Under the pieces are notes generated by a model. The model was given only the letters and a program-made list of their open reading frames with translations, was not told the DNA's origin and did no database searches. A DNA stretch of 64,000 nucleotides from Promerops cafer (taxonomy: Eukaryota; Chordata; Aves; Passeriformes; Nectariniidae): positions 1 to 64,000 of the forward strand of contig VZSE01002924.1 of assembly GCA_013398275.1 (NCBI GenBank). The letters are read 5' to 3'. Both the position numbers and the translations under genes were made by a program. Shown one piece after another: positions 22,929 to 36,294 of the stretch (position 1 is the stretch's first letter; the number at the start of each line of letters is the position of its first letter).

Positions 22929-25900
22929 GGTGGGAATGCTGCGTCCAGGAGGACACACTGTGGAACCCTGGCCCTCAGCACAGCTCCAAAGCCTTCAAAC
23001 CCCTCCTGCAAAACACCATCAGCTCCTGGGAGTTTCCCTGCCACAGTGAAGGGGTTTCCTAATTCACCTCCAAATTCCCCAAGCCCTGAGAAGGCTTTGT
23101 TTTCATTAAATAGGGCCATCATTACGGGGGCTGGTGCTGCTGGCATCGAGGGCTCTGTGAGCAGCCCTCCTGCTGGGATGGGTAGGGAGGAATGGAAAGG
23201 ATCCATATGTCAGGAAGAACAGCATGGACCTGCCATTGCCACGTCAGGGTCTGAAGGATCCCACTCATCCCCGTGCCCCGTGCCTGCCCCACTGCTGCCT
23301 GCTCAGCGGAGATTATTAGCAGGGAAAATCATTAGGCACAGGGCCGGGAGCTCAAGGGACACACGAGTGCCTCTGTCACTTGGAAATCAATCCCAGCCAT
23401 CAGCTCAAGCCGAGTGTCCTCCAGCCCAGCTTGAAATGACAGCAGTTTCACTCCATCTGGGAAGAGGAGGAGGGGAGGCTTCTCCTGGTCTGGTGCTCAG
23501 TGGGATTTTCTGCTTTCTGGATACCAGAGCTAACAGCTGTGTTCTGCCCATGGACCTCAACCACAGCCGAGCCCTAGGAAGAAAATTCTGCACCAGAGCC
23601 CTGTCGAGGAGACAGTTTTGAGCTTTAGAGCCAGAAACTGGAGGAGACTGGGAGGATGTCGTGAAGGGGCATCATGACCTGCTCACCCCCTCATTATCCA
23701 GGCACTGAAAGAGGGTACAGGGACCTGTGGGCTGGACAGACAAAGCTGTTAGCACACCATGGAATTCTTATTCTCAGGGATAGTTGCCCTGCTTGACCCT
23801 GCAGCAAGCAGAGGGTTTTTGGGCACCCCATGCCTGTTGTTAGGGAGCAGCACACCTGGCAGCCAGGTCCCTATGAGCACCCTGTGTCCCCAAGGCGAAT
23901 TTGGCATTCTTGCTCACAACATATTGACATTCATTTTGACCTTTTGAATCACAAGGATGTTCTGTCCTTCCCAGCCAAGTACAGCCTGGGTAGCCCGTGG
24001 GTGGATTATACTGTATATACAGTGCTGCAAATAGGGAGCTGGCAGAAGAGAAGTGTTTGTGTGCTTGCAGGGGCGCGGCGGTGCTGGGATGAGGACAGGG
24101 AGCTGCTGCCAGCTCCCAGTTTTCCTGCCAGGATGCCCGAGCGGATGTGGCACCACGGGAGGAGGACGGTGACGGTGGCAGGAGAAATGCCAGCAGCTGG
24201 TTTGGTGGGGGAGAAGGGATCCTGCTAAAGCAGGAGCCGCCCCCTCACCAGCAGCTCCCGACTGCTGCCGGATCCCCACACTTCCTGTCCTCCAGCTAAC
24301 TGTGCCTTTTGCTTTGAGGGAACACAGAGAACTGCAATTAGGAGACAACATGCAAAATCGGCCAGGAGCGCCCAGCTGGATCCCGAGGACGCTGCTTTGG
24401 GTGATCTTGGCCACCCAAATCCCCCTCTGGGCAGCAGCAGAGGCGGTTTCGGTACAAAACCTACCCCAGCCCCAAAAGCTCAAGCTGGTACGGCAGGCAG
24501 GGTGCTCCCAAAGGTGGAAAATTAACATCTAACCCATGCCCTGGTGCAGACCATATCCTGTTTGCCGGGATGGCAGCACTGGCAGGGAATGGAGCAGAGA
24601 GTGGGGTGCAGGTGCATGAATTTGGGGGGCATCATCTCCATCACCCGTTCCCCACACAGCCCTCAGGAGCTGGAGCAGGTCCCTGGCTGGAGCTGTCTCC
24701 TCCCTGCCCTCTGCAGTTTTGGCAGAGGGCTCCCAAGCCTGGCCAACAAGCAGGCTTTGCCCCAGGGCCAGCTCTATCCAAGGCTGTCATGGCCCAGATC
24801 TGGCCGCCCTGCAGCCCCATGGTGCCAGGAAGGCCATTGGCTTCATGCTCCCAGCCCAGATGAGTCACTTATCTCTCCCCTTTCTTGCCCTGATGCATTT
24901 TTTCCTCTCTCTCCTTTCCCAGCCAGCTCGTAGGACTCTTATCTCAAACCCCACACCACCCTTTCCCAAGGCAAACTCAGCACCATTTTTTGCAAACTCA
25001 TTTGTACGGGCTTGTGTGTTACATGAGGGGCACGAGTGGCAACCTGGCAGCCAAACCCTTTTGCCCTACATCTTTATGCCACATGGATGTCCTCAAACCC
25101 CTTCCAGCCACCAAGGCAGGAGGGTTAATTCAAGGGGTGCAGCTCTGAGAACAAGGTTTGCACTTGACAGTTGTCTGCAGCTGGTTGGTGGAGAAGAAGG
25201 GAAAAGCAAGTGACGTGCAGAGCCCAGGGTTGAGCTGGGAGCTGTGAGATGGGATGGATGGGATGCACAGCCTCTGCTGATGCTGCCTCAAACCCACATG
25301 TTTGTGAGCATGAGCAGAGTGGGAGTGCCACAGCTGGCTGCTCAATACATCCTGCAGCATGGAGCAATTACCAGCAGCCATTCCAGGTGCCAGATGGGGC
25401 GCAGGGAGAGAAGCACTGCGCTCCTGCCTCGTTCAAATGCTGTCCCTGCTGCCAAGCCAGCCTCGTGCACTTGAGCAGCCCCGACCTGAGGTGGTGGATC
25501 CTTGGGACTTGCAGAGTGCTTGCTGGTGGAGGAGAAATCAATACCCAGTCAGGGGTTCCTGCCACGTGGCTGCTTCATCCAACCCATCGTGTGGGGAAAA
25601 AGGGTGACGCTTGCTGCGGTCCCAGCCGGCCGCGTGTCCTGGCAGCATGGAGCAGGTCTGCCTGATGGAACAGTGTGGGGAAGCTGTGACAAACCCTGCT
25701 GCCTGCAATGGCATTGCCCAGAACCAGGGACACCACCAGAACACACACAGCTCATCACACTCTGAGCAGCAACTGCACAGCAACAAAGCAGCCTGGCAAA
25801 CCGGCGCTGCGGTCAGGGGACCCTCAGCGTGTGGATTTCACTTCAGGTGCCCAGATCCAGCCTGGTTTGGCCTTTTCTGGCTCAGAGGAGCCGCTTTCCA

Positions 25901-28900
25901 GCCCTGAAATAGCAACTCAGATGATGCTCTCGGCAGCTGGGGATGATGATGCAAAATACTCGTTATCCAGCAGGAACAATTAGACTTATGGCAATTATCT
26001 CTGCAGTTGCTGAGAGATGCCGGAACGGGCCGGCCAGCAGCCAGGTCCTGGTGTAATCCCTGGGTGGGAGAGATGTGGTGCCCAGCCTTGCCAGCAGCTG
26101 CCATTGCCATGGAGGGCAGTGGGAGCATCCCAAGGGCTTCCTGCAGTGCCAGGAGGGCTGGTTTTGCACGGGAGTGAGGGCAAGGATGGGTCAGTGTTTA
26201 CCTGTAATGACATTTGTTTGCATTTGGATCAATGATGAATGAGCTAAGCCACACTGGGGTAAGAGGATAGTGTTAGGGATTGAAATGCTTTGAGTGATTC
26301 TCTGGCCTCCCTGGAGAAGCCAGGATGGGCTCAGCTAATCCACAAAGTAGAAATGGGCAAAAGCTGGCTCCGGGTTGGATCAAGCCATGGGCACCCAATG
26401 GTCACTGAGATGGGCAGCAGCTGCTGAGCTGGGCTGTAGGGCATATTCCTCTGGGGGGAAAAGTCAGGGTTTTGGCTGAGAAATGCCCATGGGGTAAAGG
26501 TAGGAAGGACAAATTCGCTCATTTCTCAAGTCAGAACAAGAAGGAGGGTTTTTCTTTTCCCCCTTGACATTGCTTGAAAACTTTATTTTGATTCCCCCGC
26601 AGCTGCTTGGAGCCAAACCCTTAAACCAATCCAACCCTAATAAACAACTCCTCCTTGGATAAATCAGTGTACAGCCAGGACGGAGAGAAAGCTTTTGGGC
26701 AGGATGGGACATGGCTGAGCATTGGATTTCCAACTCAAGGAATGCCCAGGAGCAAGGGAGTAGGAGCTGGAGCAATGCTGGAAGTCTGCTCTGGGACACT
26801 TCTAATGAAAACTTTATCTGAGACAAAAAATGTCACCACATCCTGGCCTTGTTTGTGCTGCAAGAGTCAGCAAACTTCCCAGAAAAGTTTAGCGACCTGG
26901 TCATCAAAACCTCCCTGATATGCATTGTTTATTAGCAGCTAAATATTAAGCCCTTGGCAAACAGAGATTCTTGGGGCCAGGGACACGTGACTGTGACAAG
27001 CCACTCATGGGTGCCAGCACCAGAACCAGGTGGGAGCTGCTGGTGTGGCTGAGGAGGGGGACAGGCTACTCCAGGTGGGGGATGGCAGCATCCTGGGGAT
27101 GCCCAGGGCTCACAAAGCCCAGGGTCAGGAGGAGAAAGGCTCAGCAGAACACTGCTCTTGCCATGGCCCTGCAAAGGTGCACCATTTCCCAGGTCAGGAG
27201 AAGGATTAAATAGTTTCTCACTGGAGCTGGAGGGAGACTTCTCCACCTCCCAAGATGGGTCTCCCACGGTGCCAATGCTGTCCCAGAAACCCACTGCTCT
27301 GCCATGCAAAATTATTCTTTAAGGACACCTGACTGATCTTGCAAAGCCCATATAAATTTTGTCTCATTTCAGTAATTAGGCCAATTATAGCAAAATGTTG
27401 TTTGCAATTCAAGTGACAGATGAGCTAAAATCTTAACCAGATGCTTTTTCTGTGGTGCCAAAACAAAGTCTGAACAAAGCTCCTTTCCTCTCTCCCTGTG
27501 TTAAGTAACCCAAGAGAAATATTTTGAAGGGCTCCAGCATCAGGTAATGGCTTTTTCTGCCACGCTTGAAGGGACCCTGACAAACACACAAACAAAGCCT
27601 GACCCACTTTAGGAGAATAAGGACTGACTCCAAGAAAGGCAGCTGGGATTTTATTCATGTCCTTAATGTGGCCCCATTAGTGAGTGTCAGCTATGTGCGT
27701 GCAGGTAAATTTATCTGTCCTCTGTGACACCCAGAGTGTCCTTGTGCAGGGCAGTGGTGCCCTGGGATCCATGGATGCACAAGCACAGGGACACAAGAGC
27801 ACAAGGCTGTGCCCAGGGATGCACCCAGGAATGTACAAGCACACACGGATGCGTGTGCACAGGGATGCACACGTGTGCTGTCCCACTCCAACACCTTCCC
27901 AACACGCTAGGTGTGCATCCAGGAGCTCAGGAGAGAAATCCTTGCCTGGGCTGAGCCTTGGCCTCCAGTGCAGACTCTTGCAGCATTGCTTCATGGCCAC
28001 GATTGCATATTGAGAGTGAAACTGTTGCTGCCTCATGTTTTTGGCCGCACGTGTTCCGAGGCTCACTCATTATTTGTAAATAATGGCAGGGACGTTGCTG
28101 ACTCACCACACTGCGGCGGGAGCCAGCAGGGATCCAGGGCTGCTTTTGCCCAGTGGTAACAAGGGCACTTCTCTCTGCAGGCATAGGTTTCCTCAGGGAC
28201 ACCCCAAATTCACACTCCAAGTTCCTCTCTTGCTCCTGCAAGGTGACTTTTGCCCCTTTGCCCTGAGTGGAAAACAGCCTGGAGTGTTCAAGCCTGGCTG
28301 TGGGATGATCTTGTGGGATTCTGCATGGACTGGTGGCTCCCAGGACTCAGCACTCTGGGATGCTGCACAGGCACAGAGCTGCCCAACGGAGACAGTGAGC
28401 TCCAGAGCCACCTGCAGCTGGAGCTGGGCCAGGCTGTGTGTTTTCCTCGATCCATGTTTCTGCGTAGCTGATCTTGTGCAAGAAGCCCTTGGTGCTCCCT
28501 CTGCCCACGCAATGGCCAGGATGCCTTCCCCAGGGTGGCCTAGGCCAGCCTCCGTGTTGGGTCAGCAGTGGGGTGGCACTGGAGAACACGGTGAGGCCAC
28601 TGGACACTCCCTGTGGCCTTGAATCATCCCCACTCACCTCCCGAGGCTCGGAGCACCGAAGCACTGGCCTCCATGGCCAGGCCAATGCCCTGCAATGACA
28701 CCCAACCTGGTGCTACAGGCAGCCTGGCCAAGCCTCCTGTGCCACCTCTTGTCCCAGGCTCTGTCCTACATGCTGGGCTCTCCTCAAGGGTGGCATCTCC
28801 TGGGTCATTGGATGATGGCCCTCGTCCCATGGCAGCCCAGTTTCCCCAGCAGCCAGTGACTCCAGGAGGCATTGGGGTGATGTGGATGTCTTTGGTGCTT

Positions 28901-29040
28901 CTTGTTTGGATCTTCAATCTCAATGGCACCTGGGGCACCAGCAGCTCTGGGAGCATGTGGGAGTGCAGGGCTGAGTGTTTGGGGCATCCAGACCTCCAGG
29001 GCCTAAATCCCTCTGCTAAAACATGGTTTCAAAGGATGAA
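22929..29040. other. Intergenic region, third part
   Basis: No supported gene. A degenerate GGGATGCAC/ACACA-type tandem region lies at about 27760-27890. An AT-rich stretch at 27305-27420 with TAATTA-like motifs, and another at 28000-28085, may be regulatory. Nothing else recognised. Confidence 0.5.
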
Positions 29041-31591
29041 GCTTGGCTTATGACCTGCCACTCCCATCAGCACCCCCCTGAGAAGACTGAGACACCAGGG
29101 CCTGAAATGATCCCAGGAGTCGGGACAAGGCAGAGCCCAAGACCCGATTCACATCTGGTCAAAATTAGGGAGATCTTAGCCACAAACCTGAGCAGTTGTA
29201 GGATCACAGCCATGACCTAACAAAAAGGTGCCCTGACCACAGCCAAGAGCTGGAGCTGCAACTTCTCATTCCTATCACCCCCTCCCAGGTGGTCACAATC
29301 ATGACAACACCTCCCCGACTGAGCAACAGACTTATCCCACCACGGCAGCTTAGCAAGACTGAAATAGAAAATTCAGCTGATGATGCAGTGCAGGAGCAGG
29401 AGGAAGAGATAAAGTTCAACCTGGTGATAGCCACATAGTAAAAAAACGATAACAGAGCTGGTGGCAACAGCACAACAAGCTCCAGATGGTCCAAGAGCAA
29501 GAAGCGGAGCCCAGTGAAATGTGAGACCATCAATATAAAAACATCAAGTCATTGTAAGGAAATAGTGAAAGGCACAGGGTCACCTGGTGCTGAATTAAAT
29601 AACTGGTAGTAAATACCTCAAAAGTTCCCTTTGGAAGAGGACAAGAGGTACAATCTGTACAGAAATGACAGGAGAAGAAAGAACAACATTGGTATCATAA
29701 AGAAACAGGCAATAACAAAAGATACTCTGGATACGGATTATTTGATCAGCTGGGTTTTAGGATAATGGGTTAATGAAATGTCTGGGTGAGCAATGAATGT
29801 ACACAGAAAATCAGATGGTTTGGAAACATTCACACATTTCAGACACTGCCTGTCCAGCAAGCGAATTGTACAAAGAGCCACAATTAAATTGAGGAACAGG
29901 TCGATCATTTGCACTTCAGGTTTATTACCAAATCCAGGGGGAAATTATTCATTTCATTCATCACTAAGTGTCTTTGTTCATGCTTTAGCTGCCTCATATG
30001 GAGTTTTCACAGGTTGCTCATTCAAACCCTTCTGCTGAGGAACTGATAGCGAGTGAAAAAATCCAGAATGAAAATTAGGGAGAACTGCAACCCACCTCCA
30101 GCTCCTCCTGAGAACAGCAGATGGGCAGCCCTCCCATCCGAGATGGAGACCCCAACACAACTGCCAAAGGATTTGGAAATAACTCCGTGACAAGGACATA
30201 ACAAAGGTCACCAAAGTCACCCCCTTTGGAACAAAGGTCTCACAGCTTGGAGCTCCATAAGGACAGGTGAAGATTTGGGTGCACCAGCACTGCCCCTCAC
30301 CTGAGGTCAACACTGCCTGCACACCCACAACACCGAAAATCTTCTCTTCCCTGCCAGACCTGTCAGCTGCTCTCACGTCTCCCTGCAGCCCTCACTAGGG
30401 ATATGAAAGCACTGTCATGCTACAGACCACAGCTCTCTGTGCCCTAGTGCAGGCTGACACCACAGTCTCATCTGACCAATTCACCAGCATCTCCAGTGGT
30501 GGAGGAGCCTTTCGAACTTTAACCAGGCTGTGAAACACCTTTGCTGTCCCCTGGACTTGACACGAGACACAACAAGCCCCAAAGGACAGAGGTGGGTCAC
30601 CTGGGGAAGCTGGAGGAGCTGCTTCCACAAGGAAGAGAAGGCAAGAGGCAGGGACACACCACCTATATAAAGCTGTGTTCCAGCTCTTTGGGAACACGAG
30701 ACTCCAAATGGAAATGGAAAGGCAAAAAGAAATGCTGATTGACAGCACTTTAGGTACTGAATGGTATCTGCATGTTGTCACCTGCTGGAACAACTGCCTG
30801 ACTAAACCATCAGAGGCAGGCATCCAGCAGCCCAGCAATTATTGCTGCCCTCCTCCAGAAAGCCAAGGGGAGAATTAAAACCAGCACAGTACTGAGGCAA
30901 GTGTCCCCCACGGAGCCTGAATCAACGCTTGCTTTAGAAACAGCCCTTAAAAAGAGGCAGAAATGAACCTCTTGGCTCAGCCCCATCTGAAGGACACAGC
31001 ATCCTGTGCCTCCTGCTTGGCTCAGTCAAGGGCCATAAATACCACCAGCCTTCCCACAGGGATCTGCTCAGCGGAACCTGGGCTCCTCCAGGCTCCTTTG
31101 CACATTCCAGCATCAGTTACCAAACCAGGATCTATTCCTGACAGTAGGAACAAAGTGAGCGATTGCATCTGCTATATTTAGAGCAAACAGCCAATACCCC
31201 CCATTTAAATGGTTGCCAGAATTCTCATTACATGTATAAATAGCCTCTGTTTGTTTTCAGAAAGAAATTGGTTTAAAAAAGAAAATTGCCTTCCCAGTCC
31301 TCCTCAGCCTTTAACCATTGAGCAGGGAGGCCTATTTCAAATGAAAAATTAAATCATGCATTTTGTCTAAGCCAAACCAGGAATAAAAACTCTCAAATGT
31401 GGCTGGTATTATCCATGCTGTGATGCTTTGTGTGGGTACAGGGGTTTGAACACAAGGGCAGCACTTCACTGAAGCAAACTGAGGCTGCTTGCTGCAGAGG
31501 GGCATCACCCTTCCTCTCCCAGGCTTGACCACTCGCCATCCCGAGCCACTTCTTCCCCCTGCAGGTCAGTCACACCAGAGCTCCATTTCTT
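29041..31591. other. A-rich block of unknown origin, possibly decayed transposon
   Basis: Base composition shifts to A-rich on the plus strand. At 29222-29440 an open plus-strand stretch (containing TEIENSADDAV and EEEIKFNLVIAT, stop at about 29438) and the opposite minus-strand frame both look more ordered than chance, but I recognise neither. A strong TATATAAAG lies at 30664-30672. No LTR pair or complete reading frame is visible, so an old retroelement is only a guess. Confidence 0.3.
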
Positions 31592-31985
31592 CACAGAATC
31601 CCAGACTGGTTTGGCTTGCAAAGGACTTTAAAGATCACCAGCTTCCAATCCCCTGCCATGGGCAGGGACACCTTCTCCTAGACCAGGTTGCTTCAAACTT
31701 TGTCCAACCTGGCTTTGGACACTTCCAGGGATGAGGCAGCCACAGTTTCTCTGGGCAACCTGTGCCAGGGCCTCGCTCTCAGAGAGAAGAATTCTTTCCC
31801 AATATCCCAGGTAACTCTGCCCTCTGGCAGTGGGAAGCCGTTCCCCCTTGTCCTGTCACTCCAGCCCTTATCCAAAGTCCCCCTCCCGCTCTCTTGGAGC
31901 TCCTTTAGGCAGTGGAAGGGGCTCTGAGGTCTCCCCAGAGTCCTCTCTTCTCCAGGCTGAGCACCCCCAGCTCTCTCAGCCTTCT
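31592..31985 (-). mobile_element. CR1 LINE 3' segment, minus orientation
   Basis: Reads CACAGAATCCCAGACTGGTT, CCATGGGCAGGGACACC, CTTTGGACACTTCCAGGGAT, AACCTGTGCCAGGGCCTC, CCCTTGTCCTGTCACT, and CTCCAGGCTGAGCACCCCCA: a nearly complete antisense CR1 tail. Confidence 0.95.
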
Positions 31986-32427
31986 CCCCCTTCTTCTCCC
32001 TCTCCCAGCTTCACGGCAGCCCCAGCCCTGACATCACATTTCTGTTCTTCCTCCAGTCTCCAGTCCAGGCTCTCATCCAACACTCCAGCTTGCTTTCCCT
32101 CCAACTGATGCTGGCCATGCTTCCTCCCTTGAGCAGAAAGTCTGGTCCCATGTAAACATCTGTCCTTAAGGTACTTCAAGGATCATATCCCTATCATTCA
32201 GCCCATATCGTTCCCATTTGCATTAAAGTCAAACTGAGGACACCAAATAACAAAAAAAAAAACCATGGTGGAAAGCTGGGATATAAGAGACAGCAAAACC
32301 CTGCTGTGGTTATTTACACAGAATAATGCAATTTTCCCCTCAGATTTGGTTTGAAAGAGAGGGATGTACAGAGACTTGGGAACACCAATCCAAGTGCACT
32401 GAGGGGCTGGGAGCCACGGCCAGCCCA
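31986..32427. other. Unique sequence between CR1 and minisatellite
   Basis: Nothing recognised apart from an A-run near 32254. Confidence 0.4.
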
Positions 32428-32586
32428 CGGATAGCTCCTGGGACCACTGGGTGGTTCCTGGGTCCCTGGATGGCTCCTGTGATCCCCGGGTGGTTACTGG
32501 GACACACGGATGTTTTCTGGGACCTCTGGGTGGTTCGTGTGGTCCCCGAATGGCTCCTGGGACACCTGGATGGTTCCTGGCACCCC
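32428..32586. repeat. Minisatellite, about 22-bp unit
   Basis: Roughly seven imperfect head-to-tail units resembling GGATGGTTCCTGGGACCCCT. It keeps a reading frame open only because of its repeat structure. Confidence 0.85.
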
Positions 32587-32715
32587 CTCTAGCCCACCCT
32601 GCCCTTGGGGCGAGGGACTCCACAATGTCTCCTTCCTCCAACCCCCCAGCTCCTGTGTGGGGCTCGGATGGGAGGTGGGATCATTGTGGGGGTGTAAGGG
32701 GAGGATCCCTGGGGA

Positions 32716-32901
32716 NNNNNNNNNNNNNNNNNNNNNNNNNNNNNNNNNNNNNNNNNNNNNNNNNNNNNNNNNNNNNNNNNNNNNNNNNNNNNNNNNNNNN
32801 NNNNNNNNNNNNNNNNNNNNNNNNNNNNNNNNNNNNNNNNNNNNNNNNNNNNNNNNNNNNNNNNNNNNNNNNNNNNNNNNNNNNNNNNNNNNNNNNNNNN
32901 N
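32716..32901. other. Assembly gap (186 N), likely holding MED9 exon 1
   Basis: A run of 186 Ns flanked on the right by very GC-rich CCGCCCCGCCGGGCGCCGCG DNA. MED9 exon 2 needs an upstream exon ending in the first two bases of a Cys codon (the conserved NIIKC|MDKD junction). No such exon exists in the readable sequence on either side, so MED9 exon 1 and its CpG island most probably fall in this gap. The true gap length may differ. Confidence 0.7.
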
Positions 32902-33022
32902 GGCACGGCCACCGCCACCCCCCGCCCCGCCGGGCGCCGCGGCCCTGCCGCAGACGCCCCGCTCGGACGGTGCTTCCTCACACCAGAGCTCTAGGGGGGC
33001 CTGCGTGAGGAGCAGGGCTAAG
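32902..33022 (+). promoter_or_regulatory. MED9: GC-rich island edge next to gap (probable MED9 5' region)
   Basis: CpG-rich sequence immediately after the gap. It may be the end of MED9 exon 1 or the start of intron 1; no conserved NYSFLPLVHN-type coding text is readable. Confidence 0.4.
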
Positions 33023-33423
33023 GGGTGCCCTCGCCAGTGATGTTCTCGCAGTCACAGCGTCCTCGGGGATGCCCTGGATAGGGAGTGAGGCAATGGGATG
33101 CCGCCTCTAGTGATGCTCACCCGGCTCCCGGCATCCCCAGGATGCTCTGGATGGGGAGCAGGGCAATGGGGTTTGCCCTCGAGTGATGTTCTGCCAACCA
33201 CAGCATCTGTGGGATGCTCTGGACACGGAGCAGAGTTATGGGGTTCCCTCTAAGTTGTTTTTTCATCCTTAGCATCCTCATAATGTCTTGAACAGGTATC
33301 TGGGCTATTGGATCCTCCCTCAAGTGATGCTGTCCCAGCCCCCACTTCCCCAGGATGCCCTGAGGAGGTAGCAGGGCAATGGGGTCACCCCTCTAATGAT
33401 GCTCTCCATCCTCCCAGCATCTC
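33023..33423. repeat. Minisatellite, about 72-bp unit
   Basis: About 5.5 diverged head-to-tail units, each with a block like CCCTCNAGTGATGCTCTCC, a CAGCATCCCC-like block, GGATGCTCTGGA, and GAGCAGGGCAATGGGG. It lies in presumed MED9 intron 1. Confidence 0.85.
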
Positions 33424-36294
33424 CTTTTCCCTTTTCCTCTCAGTTGGAGTTCCTGGGAAGAGTGTTGGAGGTAGCTGGTGCAGCCCCAAGCTCATCTCCA
33501 CTCTGAGTTGTACCAGCACCTGGGTGGTGTTGGGGTCACCTGAGCAGTTCAGGTGCTCCCATGGCTCAGGTACACTGCCCCACCACTAACCCCGGAGCAG
33601 GAGCACTGTGTGTCCGCTGGGTTATTGCTCCAGAGAACTGTACTCTTTGGCTGATAACAGCCTCAGAAAGTACAGGCAGTGTGTCAGGAATGCAGCCCAT
33701 TTCTGGGCAGTTGTAAAAAGGAGGATGGCTTCCTCAGTGGGACATACACTGTTTACTTCCCAGCTCAAGATAAGCACTTGTACAGGTGAAAGGTGCTGGT
33801 GCAAGAGTCCTGAGAACTGACATGTTTCTGGCCCAGGATAACCCCTCCAGAGATGCTCGTCTGAATTCCCAGGAAGAGGATGTCTCTGCCATGGAAATCC
33901 ATCCAGGCAGGCTCTGTGCTCTCACCTGGGCACACTGCAGGGTGAGGCAGTGGGCATGGGAAGCATGAATTGCTTTCTTCCTGCCCTCATTGAGGAGCTG
34001 ATATGTGTCCTGCTGATGTTTCACTTGGAGCAAGCATGTCTGAAAGGGGAGGGAGGTTCATCCTTAATGGCTCTGCAGCCCAAGCAGCCCAATCCATGGG
34101 AATGAATACGTTTGACACACCAGTCCAGAATGGGCATGAGAACACAAACTAATTTCATTTAGTTTCCCCATTGTGCTAGGTGTAGGCCATCAAGTTGCCC
34201 CCTGACCTTGGTTCTCTCTGATCTGTGCAGACCCTAGAGTGAGGCTAAATCCCCTGCCAGGTGTGTGCGTGCACGTCACCAAAGCGGGCAGTAGCCACGG
34301 GCTGAGACCTCCCAGATTGTGATGTGTCACTGATCAGGTTGTAGTGAGTCACAGATGACAGTCCCAGGGATATCTTGTGCCCTGTCCCACCGAGCCACCC
34401 ACTCCTGCTGCCCAGCTACTTCCCTTGGCTTCGCATGTGGCATTTCCTGGGCAGCTCCAGCCGACGTAGGTGCTGGACAGTGTGGCAGAAAGGTGGCACA
34501 CGGCAGCCAGCGGTGGGATGTTGTGCCTCCTGTCCCTGGCAGATGGCAAACGGGCTGTCCTCTAACGCTGCCTCGAGTGGCAGAGCCCAGCCCTGCTGTT
34601 CTGACACTGACTCAGCCGTGAAGACACATCTCCAAGGTGACTCTGTGCTCCGGAGCGAGGCTGTATCGCGTAAATTTGCTGACATTCAAGGACGGGTGCT
34701 GTTTCCTGTTGTTTGGGTCTGGAGAAAGTTTTCCTAAATAGGGTCTGGTGATATTTTCAGCCTTGTACAGTCAACGGCATCACTGCTGAGGTCCCACTGT
34801 GTGGCTCCACCGATGGTGGGTTGTGCTGGTGTGGTGAAGAACGCTGTGCCTTAAGGCAGGTTTTGTGCCCAGTGTATCAGCACAGGCTGTGGTTGGATCC
34901 TGTGTTGAATCCTGTGTTAGTGCAGGCAGCTGCAGGCTCTTCCCACACCTTCTCACTCCCACCACTCCATGCCCCCCAAACAGGGAATTGCTTCAGTGGC
35001 TTGATCCAGCAGGAAAACTACCCATCAGGAAAAAAAACCCCACCAACCCTGAAATATTTACCCCCTTGGATCAACCAGGCAACAGGCAGCTGTCAGTTCT
35101 CTTTGAGTGGGGAAGGGGATGGGATGTGGCGAGGACACCCCTGTCAAAGCCAGCCTGCAGCTGTGGTGGATGAAAGGCAGTGCCACCCCATCCTTCCCCA
35201 GATGTGCCATGGGGTTGGTTGTATGTGTGTTTCTGTATTTTTCCACTGCCAACCTGGCCCTGAGTGCCTGCATAATGGGGAGACATTATAGTACCAGCTG
35301 CAGTTTTATTTAGAAGGGAATAATGAATATTTTGTTCCAACAGGCTTTTGAAACAAGCAGTGGCCATCTGCTTAAAAGTTTTGCTCTCAGCCATGTCACG
35401 ATTCCCCAAAGTTATAATCGAGCACCTCTCTGCCCTGATCATGCCAAGCAGATTTATTTTTAGGTCTGGCTATTGAACAGGCTCCCAGCTTTTCAAAGAC
35501 CATTAGAATCCTGCTCTCCCTATTAACAGGCAGCCTGGAAGCGGGGACTTGCTTTTGCCTGGAATCAGTAAAACTTCTTGCTGGTGCTAACAAAGCTGAG
35601 TCAGATACTAATGAGGGTTCAAGGGCAGACGCTGCTTCAGACAACACTGAGCCTTGAAAAGCACAGAGCTGGCTGCAGAGCCAATTCTGCTGCTCTCAGA
35701 AAAAACCACCCCAAACCAACCCAAAAAAACCCCACCGCTTCTTTTTTTATTAAGTATAAATCCCCAGAGACTCGCTTTAAAGCTCCCAAGTACCATTTTC
35801 TCTGCCTTTGGACACTCTCTTAGCACTTTGGGGAACAGTTTCTGTTTTCTGCTGTCAAGCTGTTTGACTGCATTGATTTTTTTGTATTACAGCAGCAACA
35901 GGTCACGGGTGAGACTGAGATCTTTTTTTCCAGGTGACTTCACACAACACATATGCAATCTTACCTTCCCCAAAGAGAGGTACAGGAGTTCAGAGGGAGA
36001 ATTTAGCCTGCTCCAGGGTGATGTTTGAAAGCTGCAGAGCAGCTCCTAACCTGATTAATGCATCCTGAGGTGACTGGATTGTGTGCTGGAAATTTGAAGG
36101 AAACCAGTTTGCCCCTAAGCTACCCAGTCTATATCCATCCCTGTCATTTTATTGGGAGAGGTGAATCAGGTGTGCGTAGCTAGATACCAAGAGCAATTTT
36201 CCCAGTGAATTCCAGTTTAAACCCTGGTTGTATTGGAAATTACAGCATTTTCAATAGTTGAATTCACTGTGTCTCGATTTTCTCTCCTCTGCAG
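33424..36294 (+). other. MED9: Presumed MED9 intron 1, unique part
   Basis: Ends at a typical acceptor (TTTTCTCTCCTCTGCAG). No further exon, repeat family or RNA gene recognised. Confidence 0.6.

Noticed and set aside
32451..33040. Plus-strand frames running through the N gap as possible MED9 exon 1
   Set aside because: They are open only because Ns are not stops. The readable parts are minisatellite and GC-rich sequence without the conserved MED9 exon 1 text.
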